Shown here piece by piece: positions 15,794-23,942 of a stretch of DNA of 31,190 nt. Under the pieces are notes generated by a model, which did not search any database, had not been told where the DNA came from, and saw nothing but the letters and a program-made list of their open reading frames with translations. Within the stretch, counting starts at the first letter, position 1, and each line of letters starts with the position of its first letter. Origin of the DNA: JBBKXP01 sp038251315. Lineage in GTDB: Bacteria; Pseudomonadota; Alphaproteobacteria; Rhodobacterales; Rhodobacteraceae. The translations under genes and the position numbers were made by a program. Location of the stretch: contig JBBSBK010000035.1 in assembly GCA_038251315.1 (NCBI GenBank), positions 1 to 31,190 on the forward strand, given 5' to 3'.

Positions 15794-17002
15794 ATGAAAT
15801 TGCGTTTGGATAATGCGCGCGTGCTGATGTACAGTCATGACACCTTTGGACTGGGGCATCTGCGGCGCTGCCGCGCGATCGCTCATTCCCTGGTCGAGGA
15901 TTTCCGGGGCCTCACCGTGCTTATCATCTCGGGGGCCAGTATCGCCGGCAACTTCGATTTTCGCGCCCGGGTCGACTTCGTCAAGATCCCCAGCGTGATC
16001 AAGCGGCGCAATGGCGAATATACCTCGCTTGCCAGCCATATCGACCTCAAGGACACGCTGCTGATGCGCCGCTCGATCATCCGGCACACCGCAGAGACGT
16101 TCAAACCCGACATCCTGATCACCGACAAGGAGCCGATGGGGCTGCACGGCGAGATGGAAGAGACGCTGGATTATCTGCTGACGCAGCGCACGCATCTGGT
16201 GCTGGGCTTGCGCGAGGTGATGGACGCGCCGCATCTGCTGGACACCGAATGGAAGCGCAACGACGTGATGACCAAGATCGAGAAATACTACGATCAGATC
16301 TGGGTTTACGGACCGCCAGATTTCTACGATCCGCTTGCCGGGCTCGACGTGCCGCAGCCAGTGCGCGACATGATGCGTTTCGCGGGGTTCCTGAAACGCA
16401 GCGCGGACCATACCGAGCTGATGATGCACAAGCCCAGGGGCGACTATATCCTGATCACTACCGGCGGTGGCGGCGATGGTGCCGATCTGGTCACCGATGT
16501 CCTGGCCGCCTATCGCGCCGACCCGACCCTTCCGCACAAGGCACTGGTCGTTCTGGGCCCCTATATGCCCGCCGAGCAAAGCCAAAAGCTGATGCGGGAG
16601 GCCGCCGACATTCCGCAAGTCGAAATGATCGGCTTTGACAGTCGGCTGGAAGAACTGATGGCTGGCGCGCGGGCCGTTGTCGCGATGGGCGGCTACAACA
16701 CCTTTTGCGAAATCCTGTCGTTCGACAAGCCCGCGCTGATCGTGCCACGGGTCGAACCGCGCGAAGAGCAACTGATCCGCGCCCGCCGTGCGGCGGATCT
16801 GGGCCTGATCAAGATGCTGCTGCCCGAGCAGGCACGCGATCCGCTGTTGCTGGCGGCGACGCTGCGGGCGCTGCCCGACGGTGACCCGCCATCCCGTTCG
16901 GGCGAGTTGCAGAACATGGAAGGGCTTGAAACCATTTCGGCCATGATGGCCGATCTGCTGGAGTTGCGCGGCAACGGCCGGGTTGAAAAGGTCGGCATGT
17001 GA
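15794..17002 (+). CDS. GT-B glycosyltransferase, COG4671/MurG-like (first copy)
   Basis: A 402-residue predicted glycosyltransferase. The N-terminal domain opens with VLMYSHDTFGLGHLRRCRAIA, where GLGHLRR is the acceptor-site glycine-rich loop as in MurG-like enzymes. The C-terminal domain contains TGGGGDGADLV (223-233) and AMGGYNTFCEILSF (297-310), corresponding to the UDP-sugar binding region. AGGAAA just before the ATG is a good ribosome-binding site. Members of this group are annotated only as predicted glycosyltransferases; donor and acceptor are unknown. It is paralogous to the gene at 18246, and the two flank a GT4 enzyme. Its TGA overlaps the GTG of the next gene. Confidence 0.83.
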   Translation: MKLRLDNARVLMYSHDTFGLGHLRRCRAIAHSLVEDFRGLTVLIISGASIAGNFDFRARVDFVKIPSVIKRRNGEYTSLASHIDLKDTLLMRRSIIRHTAETFKPDILITDKEPMGLHGEMEETLDYLLTQRTHLVLGLREVMDAPHLLDTEWKRNDVMTKIEKYYDQIWVYGPPDFYDPLAGLDVPQPVRDMMRFAGFLKRSADHTELMMHKPRGDYILITTGGGGDGADLVTDVLAAYRADPTLPHKALVVLGPYMPAEQSQKLMREAADIPQVEMIGFDSRLEELMAGARAVVAMGGYNTFCEILSFDKPALIVPRVEPREEQLIRARRAADLGLIKMLLPEQARDPLLLAATLRALPDGDPPSRSGELQNMEGLETISAMMADLLELRGNGRVEKVGM

Positions 17003-18249
17003 TTAAAGTCACCGCTGATCTGAAACGGCTGGTGGTGATCCTGAAAGGGTATCCGCGACTGTCCGAGACATTCATCGCGCAGGAACTGCGGGGACTGGAA
17101 CAGGCGGGATTTGCGCTGACGCTGGTGTCCATGCGTCGTCCGACCGATAAAAAACGCCATCCGGTCCATGACGAGATCGTGGCTCCGGTCGTCTATCTGC
17201 CCGAATACCTGCATGAGGCGCCTTGGCGAGTCCTGCGGGGAGTGGCGCGGGCGTCGCGGTTGCCCGGCTTTGCCGGGGGGCTGCGACAATTCCTGCGTGA
17301 TCTGCGCCACGATTTCAGCCGCAACCGCCTGCGCCGGTTCGGGCAGGCGGCGGTGCTGGCCGCCGAATTCCCGCCGGGCGGACAGTGGATCTATGCCCAT
17401 TTCCTGCACACCCCCGCCTCGGTCGCCGGATATGCCGCCCGGATGACTGGGGTGCCGTGGTCTGGGTCGGCGCATGCAAAGGATATCTGGACCACCGACC
17501 GGCGCGAATTGACGCAGAAATTGGGCGACGCCCGCTGGACCGTGACCTGCACGGCGGGCGGGGCGGACTATCTGCGCAGCCTCGCCTCTGACCCGGCCCG
17601 GGTGCATCTGAGCTATCACGGCCTGAACCTTGACCGTTTTCCGGCCTTCACCGCCCAGCGTCCGCCGCGTGACGGGCAGGGCACGCCGGTGACGGTACTG
17701 AGCGTCGGGCGGGCGGTGCCGAAAAAAGGTTACGACATCCTGCTTGCTGCCCTTGCAGCGCTGCCCGTCGATCTGTCCTGGCGGTTTGTCCATATCGGCG
17801 CGGGGGGCGAACAGACGGCGCTAAAGGCGCTCGCGGCCAAGCTGGGGATTACCGCGCGTTGCGATTGGCGCGGCGCGATGGATCAACCGGAGGTGCTGAA
17901 CGCCTATCGCGCCGCCGATCTGTTCGCTTTGGCCTGTCGGATCACCGACGACGGCGACCGCGACGGCCTGCCGAATGTGCTGGTCGAGGCGGCGAGCCAG
18001 CGGCTTGCCGTGGTCAGCACCGCGATTTCGGCGATACCCGAGCTGTTTACTGATGGGGTCTCGGGGCTTCTGGTCCCGCCCGAAGATGTGGCGGCGCTGT
18101 CCGTGGCGCTGGAACGTGCGATCCGCGATCCGGGGCTGCGCGATCGGCTGGCGGGCGTGGCCGAGGCGCGGGTGCGGGCCGAATTCGACTATCACCGTAG
18201 CATCGGCCAGTTAAAGGCCTTGTTTCATGCCGGCTGGGCCCAGACATGA
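16999..18249 (+). CDS. GT4-family glycosyltransferase (second GT4 of island)
   Basis: A 416-residue GT-B enzyme. The N-terminal half has LVVILKGYPRLSETFIAQELRGLE, a pattern found in exopolysaccharide GT4 enzymes (KxYPxxSETF). SAHAKDIW follows in the middle, and the donor domain has LSVGRAVPKKGYDILLAA (234-251) and a DGLPNVLVEAASQ (322-334) version of the EX7E motif, with the usual final glutamate (E330). TAISAIPELFTDGVSGLLVPPED is the standard C-terminal nucleotide-binding stretch. It starts with GTG at 16999, overlapping the previous stop by four bases (GTGA). It probably adds a sugar to the glycan built by this island. Confidence 0.87.
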   Translation: MIKVTADLKRLVVILKGYPRLSETFIAQELRGLEQAGFALTLVSMRRPTDKKRHPVHDEIVAPVVYLPEYLHEAPWRVLRGVARASRLPGFAGGLRQFLRDLRHDFSRNRLRRFGQAAVLAAEFPPGGQWIYAHFLHTPASVAGYAARMTGVPWSGSAHAKDIWTTDRRELTQKLGDARWTVTCTAGGADYLRSLASDPARVHLSYHGLNLDRFPAFTAQRPPRDGQGTPVTVLSVGRAVPKKGYDILLAALAALPVDLSWRFVHIGAGGEQTALKALAAKLGITARCDWRGAMDQPEVLNAYRAADLFALACRITDDGDRDGLPNVLVEAASQRLAVVSTAISAIPELFTDGVSGLLVPPEDVAALSVALERAIRDPGLRDRLAGVAEARVRAEFDYHRSIGQLKALFHAGWAQT

Positions 18250-19394
18250 CGCGGGTGTTGTTCTATGTGCAGCATCTGCTGGGGATCGGGCATCTGGCGC
18301 GGGCGAGCCGGATCGCAGCGGCGCTGGCGCAAGCCGGGGCCGAGGTGACGATGGTTACCGGCGGGCTGCCGGTGGCGGGCTTTCCCGGCCCCGGGCTGCG
18401 CCATGTCGCGCTGCCGCCGGTCGCGACGGCAGAGGGATTTGCGGGGCTGGTCGATGCTACGGGACGTCCCGTCGATGCGGCCTTCAGGGCGGCCCGGCGC
18501 GACCGGCTGCTGGGCCTTTACCACGATTTGCGGCCCGATGTGGTGATCACCGAGGCATTTCCGTTCGGGCGGCGGCAGGTCCGGTTTGAACTGGAGCCGC
18601 TGATGGACGCGATCGCGGCCAGCAGGCCGCGTCCGATCCTTTGTGCGTCGATCCGGGATATCCTGCAAGAGCGGGCCAAGCCGGGGCGGGACGCCGAGAC
18701 GGTGGCCACGGTGAAGCAGCACTACGACCGGGTGTTGGTGCATGGCGATCCGACATTCGTGCGGCTGGAGGAAACCTTTCCGCCGGCAGCCGAGATCCTT
18801 GACCGAGTCGTCTATACCGGGATGGTGGCAGCCCCGGTGCCTGCGCCCTCGGCCGATCGGTTCGATGTCGTGGTCTCGGCTGGCGGCGGGGCGGTCGGGG
18901 CTGCGCTGATCGGCGCGGCGCGAGAGGCAGCGACGCTGCTGCCGGAACTTGCGCGCTGGTGCCTGATCGCTGGGCCAAACCTGCCACAGCCCGATTTCGA
19001 CCGGTTGTCCAAAGGGCTGCGACCGGGGGTAGAACTGGTGCGGTTCCGGCCGGATTTCGCGGCGCTGCTGGGATCGGCGGGGCTGTCTGTGTCGCAGGCG
19101 GGCTACAATACGGTCTGCGACATCCTCGGGGCGGGATGCCGGTCGCTGCTGGTGCCTTTTGCCAGCGACGGCGAGACCGAACAGACCGCCCGCGCCGAAC
19201 GGCTGGAACGGCTGGGGCGGGTGACGGTGCTGGCCGAGGAGGCGATCGGGTGGCAAAGCATGGCGGCGGCAATCCGGCGGGTGCTGGCGCAGCCGATCAA
19301 CGCCGCAGCGGCGCATCTGCGGGTGGACGGCGCGGCGCGGACGGCGGACATTGTGCTGTCACTGGCCGCGAACGGCGGCGCGCATCTGACATGA
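18246..19394 (+). CDS. GT-B glycosyltransferase, COG4671/MurG-like (second copy)
   Basis: A 382-residue paralogue of the gene at 15794. It opens VLFYVQHLLGIGHLARASRIAAAL, with the same GxGHL(R/A)R loop. The C-terminal motifs are SAGGGAVG (211-218) and QAGYNTVCDILGAG (284-297), equivalent to the first copy's AMGGYNTFCEIL. Similarity between the copies is clear in motifs but low elsewhere, so they probably act on different acceptors. The ATG at 18246 overlaps the preceding TGA. It is the last gene of the rightward operon; a hairpin follows before the convergent MBL gene. GC content and third-position GC are very high. Confidence 0.83.
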   Translation: MTRVLFYVQHLLGIGHLARASRIAAALAQAGAEVTMVTGGLPVAGFPGPGLRHVALPPVATAEGFAGLVDATGRPVDAAFRAARRDRLLGLYHDLRPDVVITEAFPFGRRQVRFELEPLMDAIAASRPRPILCASIRDILQERAKPGRDAETVATVKQHYDRVLVHGDPTFVRLEETFPPAAEILDRVVYTGMVAAPVPAPSADRFDVVVSAGGGAVGAALIGAAREAATLLPELARWCLIAGPNLPQPDFDRLSKGLRPGVELVRFRPDFAALLGSAGLSVSQAGYNTVCDILGAGCRSLLVPFASDGETEQTARAERLERLGRVTVLAEEAIGWQSMAAAIRRVLAQPINAAAAHLRVDGAARTADIVLSLAANGGAHLT

Positions 19395-19411
19395 CCCAGC
19401 GCGCTGCCCCG

Positions 19412-19436
19412 GACCAAGCCGCGTCGGGTCTTGGCC
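19412..19436. terminator. Hairpin between convergent operons
   Basis: GACCAAG (19412-19418) pairs with CTTGGCC (19430-19436) with one G-U, across an 11-nt loop. It lies exactly between the stop of the last glycosyltransferase gene (19394) and the stop of the MBL gene (19452). No T-tract is present on either strand, so it is at best an imperfect bidirectional terminator or an RNA 3'-end stabiliser. Confidence 0.35.
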
Positions 19437-19451
19437 TGAACCATGTGACGA

Positions 19452-20294
19452 TCAGACCGACACGACCTGGAAATCGCGCCCACAAAATGCGCCCGGAAAT
19501 GCGACCTGGGCGTGCCTTTCGATCTCGTCAAGCTGCGTGTCCGTGCGCCACAACGCATGGTGGACAAAGCCGACTCGTCTCACCCCGGCCGCCCTAGCCA
19601 ACCGGATCCCCTGCTGCCAGGTCGAATGGCCGTGGTTCGCGAATATCGCCATCTCGTCGTCATCGAAGGTGGCGTCGTAAAGGAACACATCCACCCCGTC
19701 GATCAGATCGAGGATATTGCGGTCAAGCGTTCCAGGCCGATGTTCGGTGTCGGTGATGATTGCCATGGCGCGGCCGTCAAATTCGATCCGGTAGCCGATA
19801 CTCTGGCCCGGATGGTTCAGCATCCCGGTGCGCAGAGTGACGCCAGGCTTGGGTGTCATCACGTCACCGGAGGCGAAATCCGAGTAGGTCAGGTTGGCAA
19901 GAGTCATCTCGGGCCCAATCGGAAAGTAGGGTGGTTGCATGAATTCTGTGACCAACGCCTTGGTGGTCGTCTTCCCGTGCATATGGCCCGACGCGATATG
20001 CAGTCTGGCCTCTGCGTCATAGAGTGGCCGAAAAAACGGAAGCCCCATGATGTGGTCGTAGTGGCAATGGCTGAAGAAGAGCGTGAAGTCCTTGACGCCG
20101 CGCTCGCACAACTCCATCCCGGCTGGATTGAACCCGGTGCCGGCGTCGAAAAAAAGCCTCTTGTCGCCAACGCGCACCTCAAAGCAGATCGTGTTGCCAC
20201 CGTAGGCCTGGAACTGTGCTCCTGACACGGGCAGGCTGCCACGTGTCCCCCAAAGCTTGACCTCGAACCGCGGCCTGGTCATGAAGCCGGCCAT
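19452..20294 (-). CDS. MBL-fold metallo-hydrolase (phosphodiesterase-like)
   Basis: A 280-residue metallo-beta-lactamase-fold hydrolase. It starts RFEVKLWGTRGSLPVSG and has YGGNTICFEV, typical of the PhnP/cAMP-phosphodiesterase-like branch. The di-metal site is visible: SHCHYDHIMG (H76, H78, D80, H81), NHPGQSIGYR (H161) and TDTEH (D182). NHGHSTW (H221/H223) and FVHH (H245/H246) provide the remaining ligands. This branch includes cyclic-nucleotide and cyclic-phosphate phosphodiesterases, and it sits next to a cNMP-binding gene, so hydrolysis of a cyclic phosphodiester is an attractive guess; substrate is unproven. The ATG at 20282 (MTRPRFEV) is an alternative start. Last gene of the leftward exporter-cNMP-MBL operon. 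Confidence 0.85.
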   Translation of the reverse strand: MAGFMTRPRFEVKLWGTRGSLPVSGAQFQAYGGNTICFEVRVGDKRLFFDAGTGFNPAGMELCERGVKDFTLFFSHCHYDHIMGLPFFRPLYDAEARLHIASGHMHGKTTTKALVTEFMQPPYFPIGPEMTLANLTYSDFASGDVMTPKPGVTLRTGMLNHPGQSIGYRIEFDGRAMAIITDTEHRPGTLDRNILDLIDGVDVFLYDATFDDDEMAIFANHGHSTWQQGIRLARAAGVRRVGFVHHALWRTDTQLDEIERHAQVAFPGAFCGRDFQVVSV

Positions 20295-20432
20295 CTGCGA
20301 TTGCGGACAGGACGCATGGCCAAGTCGGATCCGGCATCCGGGACATGGCGAGACGGCGCTGGCCGGTCAGCGGTCATTTTGCGCGGTTCGTTCTGGAGAT
20401 GCAGACGGTCAGACAAACGAATTCCGCCACGT

Positions 20433-20897
20433 CTACTGCATACCACAGCGGAGTTTGCCGCGCGCTTCACTGAGGTCGGCGGTCGTCGTGCTGAGCCTGT
20501 CGGCTAGAACGCGGACAACTTCGATCGTCATTTCGGGAAAGTCCGACAGCAGTTTGACGAAGTTCTCCTTGCTGATGCGCAGGGCCTCCATATTTCCCAC
20601 GGCCCTGACCGTTGCACTGCGCGCTACGTCGCAGAGTATCGCGATCTCGCCGACGATGGAGTTCTTCTCGGCCTCGGCGATCTTGATTTCGCCCGTCGGA
20701 CTGTCGACGAGAATGTCGACCTTGCCGGACAGGATCACAAATGCAGCATCCCCGGCGTCGCCCTGTCGGAACAGCGCCTCGCCGCCGCGATAGAGGACAC
20801 GCTCGGACGTGAAGGCGAGCAGCTTCAGCTTGGCCGGGGAGACGCCTGCAAAAAGAGGCACCTGTCTGAGCATCTTGACTTCATCGTTGAGCAACAA
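20433..20897 (-). CDS. Cyclic nucleotide-binding domain protein (no output domain)
   Basis: A 154-residue protein that is essentially one CAP-family cyclic-nucleotide-binding fold. LFAGVSPAKLKLLAFTSE forms the lead helices, GEALFRQGDAGDAAFVILSGKVDI the beta roll, and GEIAILCDVARSATVRA (83-99) the phosphate-binding cassette. E84 and R93 are in place for ribose and phosphate contacts, so it should bind cAMP or cGMP. The C-terminal helix (PEMTIEVVRVLADRL) is present, but no helix-turn-helix or enzyme domain follows. It is therefore a stand-alone sensor or a regulatory subunit. It lies 49 bp behind the 908-aa exporter-like gene, suggesting that it acts on that protein. The last residues (EARGKLRCGMQ) look unstructured. 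Confidence 0.87.
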   Translation of the reverse strand: MLLNDEVKMLRQVPLFAGVSPAKLKLLAFTSERVLYRGGEALFRQGDAGDAAFVILSGKVDILVDSPTGEIKIAEAEKNSIVGEIAILCDVARSATVRAVGNMEALRISKENFVKLLSDFPEMTIEVVRVLADRLSTTTADLSEARGKLRCGMQ

Positions 20898-20946
20898 TGT
20901 CTAACCTCTTTGATGACCGGCCACGCGGGTCGGTGCGCCAACGCAA

Positions 20947-23673
20947 TTATGCCGTGATCAGTTCCTTGAAGATACCGTTCTTTTGTACCAGATCGTCGTG
21001 ACTGCCTTCTTCGACCAGGGCGCGGCCGTGGAACACGGCGATGCGGTCGAACAACGGCGACAGTGACGGCGACTGCAGAACCCAAAGCACCGCCGCCGCG
21101 CTATCGCGCGTCTGCAGCCAGTCCAGCGACTTCTGGACCACGGTCGCTTGCGTGCGCAGGTCGAGCGCCGAAAGCGGCCGGTTGAAGATGTAGTAATCCG
21201 AGCGCCGCAGCAGTGCCCGCGCAAGGCCGAGCTTTTGTCGTTGCGCCGCCGACAGCCGCTTTCCCCCCGGGCCGAGTTGAAAATCGAGCCCGACCGTCAG
21301 CACGGTTTCGTAAATCCCCAGCGGTTTGAGCAACCGCCCCACCGCAGCATAGATGCGGTCATTCCCGTCGCGGTATTTCTGGCTGATCCGACCGAACAGC
21401 ATGTTGTCAAGCAGGCTGGACGATGCGATGTAGTGATCGGGGTCATAAATATCAAAGCCGTCTTTCAGCGCCTTTGGCAGGCCGCTGTGAAAGTCCTGCC
21501 GGAATTGCACGATTGCAGACATGAGCGCATCGGTCATCAGGCCAAAGCGATATCGCGGCTCGACATAGTCAAAGCTCAGCCGGATAACGCTGTCACGTTC
21601 CTCTGTGCTAAGCGGCACCGCCCCAATCTCGATCTTTTGCAAAAGCGCCTGATAGGTCGGGATATTCGCAAACGACATGAAGCTGAGTTGATGAAAGAAG
21701 GGGTGATCGGGGGGCAGGTCGGCGAAGAGTTCGATCGCGGTGCGGGCGACTTCGACCCCCATTTCGAAAAGCTGTCGTTCGATGCCCCCGGTCTTGAGCA
21801 CCGAGCGAAAGTAGGGGTTCCGCCCGATCAGCGCAGGGGAAAGTTCGGGCGTGCGGGCGGTGCCGAACAGCAGGTTCTCGATCACCGTCGCCTCGCGGTT
21901 GTAAGTGCCCGGCTCGAAGGGCACGATCAGGCCATCCAGATCCTCTTTTGTCAGGTCCTCGCGCAGGATCTGGCGCATGGCGACAATGCGTTCGGCGATG
22001 TCGGGGAAACGGATCACGTCGATGGTGGAGCGCAGCGCGAAATCGAGGATGTCGCGGCTGAGCTCGACCGTGTCAAAAACCGAGAGGACCGATGTCATGA
22101 GGCCGGCGGGTGCGTCAAAGCCAAGGCTGGGGTAGTTGATCCATTCGCTGGCAATGTCGAAATCCGGATTGCCGGCACGGAGCGACTCTCGGCGGTCCAG
22201 GTCGCGTTTGGCCCGCAAGGCGGGGCTATCGTCGATGTACAGAGGGGCCACGGGGGCATTCTTGAGGGCGTAGAGCAGATTGTCGCGCAACGTACCGGAG
22301 AAGAAATAACTGTCAGGGCCGACGTAGGTGATCGCACGGCCGGCAACGGATTCGGGCAGGGTGAGCAGATCGACCCCACCGGCAGTGACCCGTCCGCTGC
22401 TGGGCCATGTCACGCGGGCGAGCACTTCAGCCAGCACGTCGCCGCCTGAGCCGGAATTGCCGACTACAGCGACGCGGTCGCCAGGGTTGAGACTGAAGCT
22501 GACACTATCGAGACTGGAGCCACCGCTCTCGTCAAGTACACCGAGGCCCGAAGTGGCGAGCGGTGCGGCCAACTTGCCCGCTGCATCCTCGACCGAGACA
22601 GCGTGCAACGCCTCATCTATCAGGCCCTCGATAGCAAATTGCTGAGTTACCGTCTGATACTTCACCAGAACGTCCTGCCGGTTCTGATCCCAGTCGATCA
22701 GTTCCTTGAGCGGTCCGGGCAGATCCTTGTAGGCCCCGATCACGGCGACAAGCTGGCCAATGTCGAGCCGCCCGTTGAGCGCGAGGTAGCCGCCAACCGC
22801 ATAAAACAGGAACGGCGTGATCGAGGCAAGAAAGTTGTTGATGAACTTGACCAGAAATTTCCACTTATAGATGTCGAAACGGATCCGGAAGATCGTGGCG
22901 AGACGAGCGGAAATATCGGCTCGTTCGAAATTCGAGGTGTCATAGGCATGGATGGTCTGGATGCCATCGAAAATCTCGCTTACCCGGCCGGCCAGTTCGC
23001 GTGCCGTGAGCTGCCGCTCGCGGCCCAGTACGAGAAGGCGCTTGCGCATCCGGGGAATGACGAAGGCCTGGACCAGAACCAGGGCCAGCGTGATCAGACC
23101 CAACGTCAGGCTCTGCACCAGGATGAATGCTAGTGCCGTCAGCGCCTGGCCACCCAGCAGGGCGGGGGCGACGAACGCGTCGCCGGTAAAGCCGCCGATC
23201 GGCTCGACCTCATCCTTGACCATGCTCGACACCTCTGCTGCCTTCATCCGCTTGAAGGTGGCGGGTGGGAAGCGCAGGATGTGATCCACGAGGGTGAAGC
23301 GGAGGCGGCGCAGCAGCCGTTCACCCAGCTTGCCCTTGTAGGTGTTGATATAATATTTGAACCACCCGTTCACGATCACCAGCAACAGGAACACTCCACT
23401 GAGCGCGAAAAGTGTGCCCAGACGGCCCAGTTCGACCCCCGGAAATAGTGTGACATGGCCGAAAAGCGGCAGGTCGAATGCCAGATTCATGAAGGTCTGC
23501 ATCGAGTCCGGCGCGGCAAACCCGTCACCCTGAATCGGACCGTTGACGATCTGCTTGGGCAGGTTGAACGACAGGAAATAGGGCACCATCGACACCGCGA
23601 CGACGCCAAGTATCCAGAACTGTTGCGTTTTCGTATGCCGCCAGATGTAGCGCGAGAGGTTTTCGTCCATCAT
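20947..23673 (-). CDS. ABC exporter-like protein with degenerate, expanded nucleotide-binding domain
   Basis: A 908-residue protein. Residues about 15-345 form a type-I ABC exporter membrane domain with helices around 20-38, 88-108, 170-190, 190-208 and 278-300, and an intracellular loop of the GIQTIHAYDTSNFE type. The nucleotide-binding domain starts near 375 but is degenerate: Walker A reads GNSGSGGD (405-412; lysine and serine lost), the Q-loop reads VGPDSY (glutamine lost), the signature is LSAAQ (807-811), Walker B reads YYIFNR (827-832; both acidic residues lost), and the switch histidine is Q867. The D-loop SALD (835-838) and overall order survive. About 330 residues (471-800) separate Q-loop and signature, where 50-60 is normal. 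It is probably a non-hydrolysing structural or regulatory membrane protein. An ATG one codon later may be the start. The frame is intact, so it is not decaying. Confidence 0.85.
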   Translation of the reverse strand: MMDENLSRYIWRHTKTQQFWILGVVAVSMVPYFLSFNLPKQIVNGPIQGDGFAAPDSMQTFMNLAFDLPLFGHVTLFPGVELGRLGTLFALSGVFLLLVIVNGWFKYYINTYKGKLGERLLRRLRFTLVDHILRFPPATFKRMKAAEVSSMVKDEVEPIGGFTGDAFVAPALLGGQALTALAFILVQSLTLGLITLALVLVQAFVIPRMRKRLLVLGRERQLTARELAGRVSEIFDGIQTIHAYDTSNFERADISARLATIFRIRFDIYKWKFLVKFINNFLASITPFLFYAVGGYLALNGRLDIGQLVAVIGAYKDLPGPLKELIDWDQNRQDVLVKYQTVTQQFAIEGLIDEALHAVSVEDAAGKLAAPLATSGLGVLDESGGSSLDSVSFSLNPGDRVAVVGNSGSGGDVLAEVLARVTWPSSGRVTAGGVDLLTLPESVAGRAITYVGPDSYFFSGTLRDNLLYALKNAPVAPLYIDDSPALRAKRDLDRRESLRAGNPDFDIASEWINYPSLGFDAPAGLMTSVLSVFDTVELSRDILDFALRSTIDVIRFPDIAERIVAMRQILREDLTKEDLDGLIVPFEPGTYNREATVIENLLFGTARTPELSPALIGRNPYFRSVLKTGGIERQLFEMGVEVARTAIELFADLPPDHPFFHQLSFMSFANIPTYQALLQKIEIGAVPLSTEERDSVIRLSFDYVEPRYRFGLMTDALMSAIVQFRQDFHSGLPKALKDGFDIYDPDHYIASSSLLDNMLFGRISQKYRDGNDRIYAAVGRLLKPLGIYETVLTVGLDFQLGPGGKRLSAAQRQKLGLARALLRRSDYYIFNRPLSALDLRTQATVVQKSLDWLQTRDSAAAVLWVLQSPSLSPLFDRIAVFHGRALVEEGSHDDLVQKNGIFKELITA

Positions 23674-23942
23674 CGGGAAAGATGGCCTTCTTTCAGATCA
23701 TGTGCTTGTTACACGACAGGGCGCGTTGGGTTTGGCGGGGTAGCGGTCATGGCATGCGCAGATGGGGACAAATCAAGATTGGCGTTAGTCAAACCTGTTC
23801 ACCGGGGCATATCAAGCGGTTTGTCGGTGTGCTCTGGAGTCTCCCCTATTTGGCGCGGACTGCCGTCAGGCCCACCTTGCAGCAGATCTCACGGCGCTTT
23901 CCTGCCCTGATTTGTTATGCATGAAACAAAGGAAATTCACAA
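23674..23942. promoter_or_regulatory. Divergent intergenic region between exporter-like and FkbM genes
   Basis: About 270 bp must contain the promoters of both the leftward exporter operon and the rightward FkbM gene. GAAAG (23686 region) and CTTTC form a small dyad close to the exporter start, and AAGAAGG precedes its ATG at a long distance. AAAGGAAA lies before the FkbM ATG. I could not fix -35/-10 elements with confidence. Confidence 0.35.

Noticed and set aside
19391..19597. 68-codon plus-strand frame starting with an ATGA overlap after the last glycosyltransferase
   Set aside because: The overlap looks like coupling, but the frame runs antisense into the MBL gene, spans the convergent hairpin, and has an Arg/Pro-rich composition without any motif. 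At most it is the stub of a lost next gene.
21148..22449. 433-codon plus-strand open frame opposite the exporter-like gene
   Set aside because: Shadow frame from high-GC third positions; the minus strand shows a coherent exporter membrane domain and ABC motifs, and the plus frame has none.
20947..23673. Interpretation of the exporter-like gene as a frameshifted pseudogene
   Set aside because: The 908-codon frame is uninterrupted, has normal codon use throughout, and is followed at 49 bp by an intact cNMP gene, so decay is unlikely.
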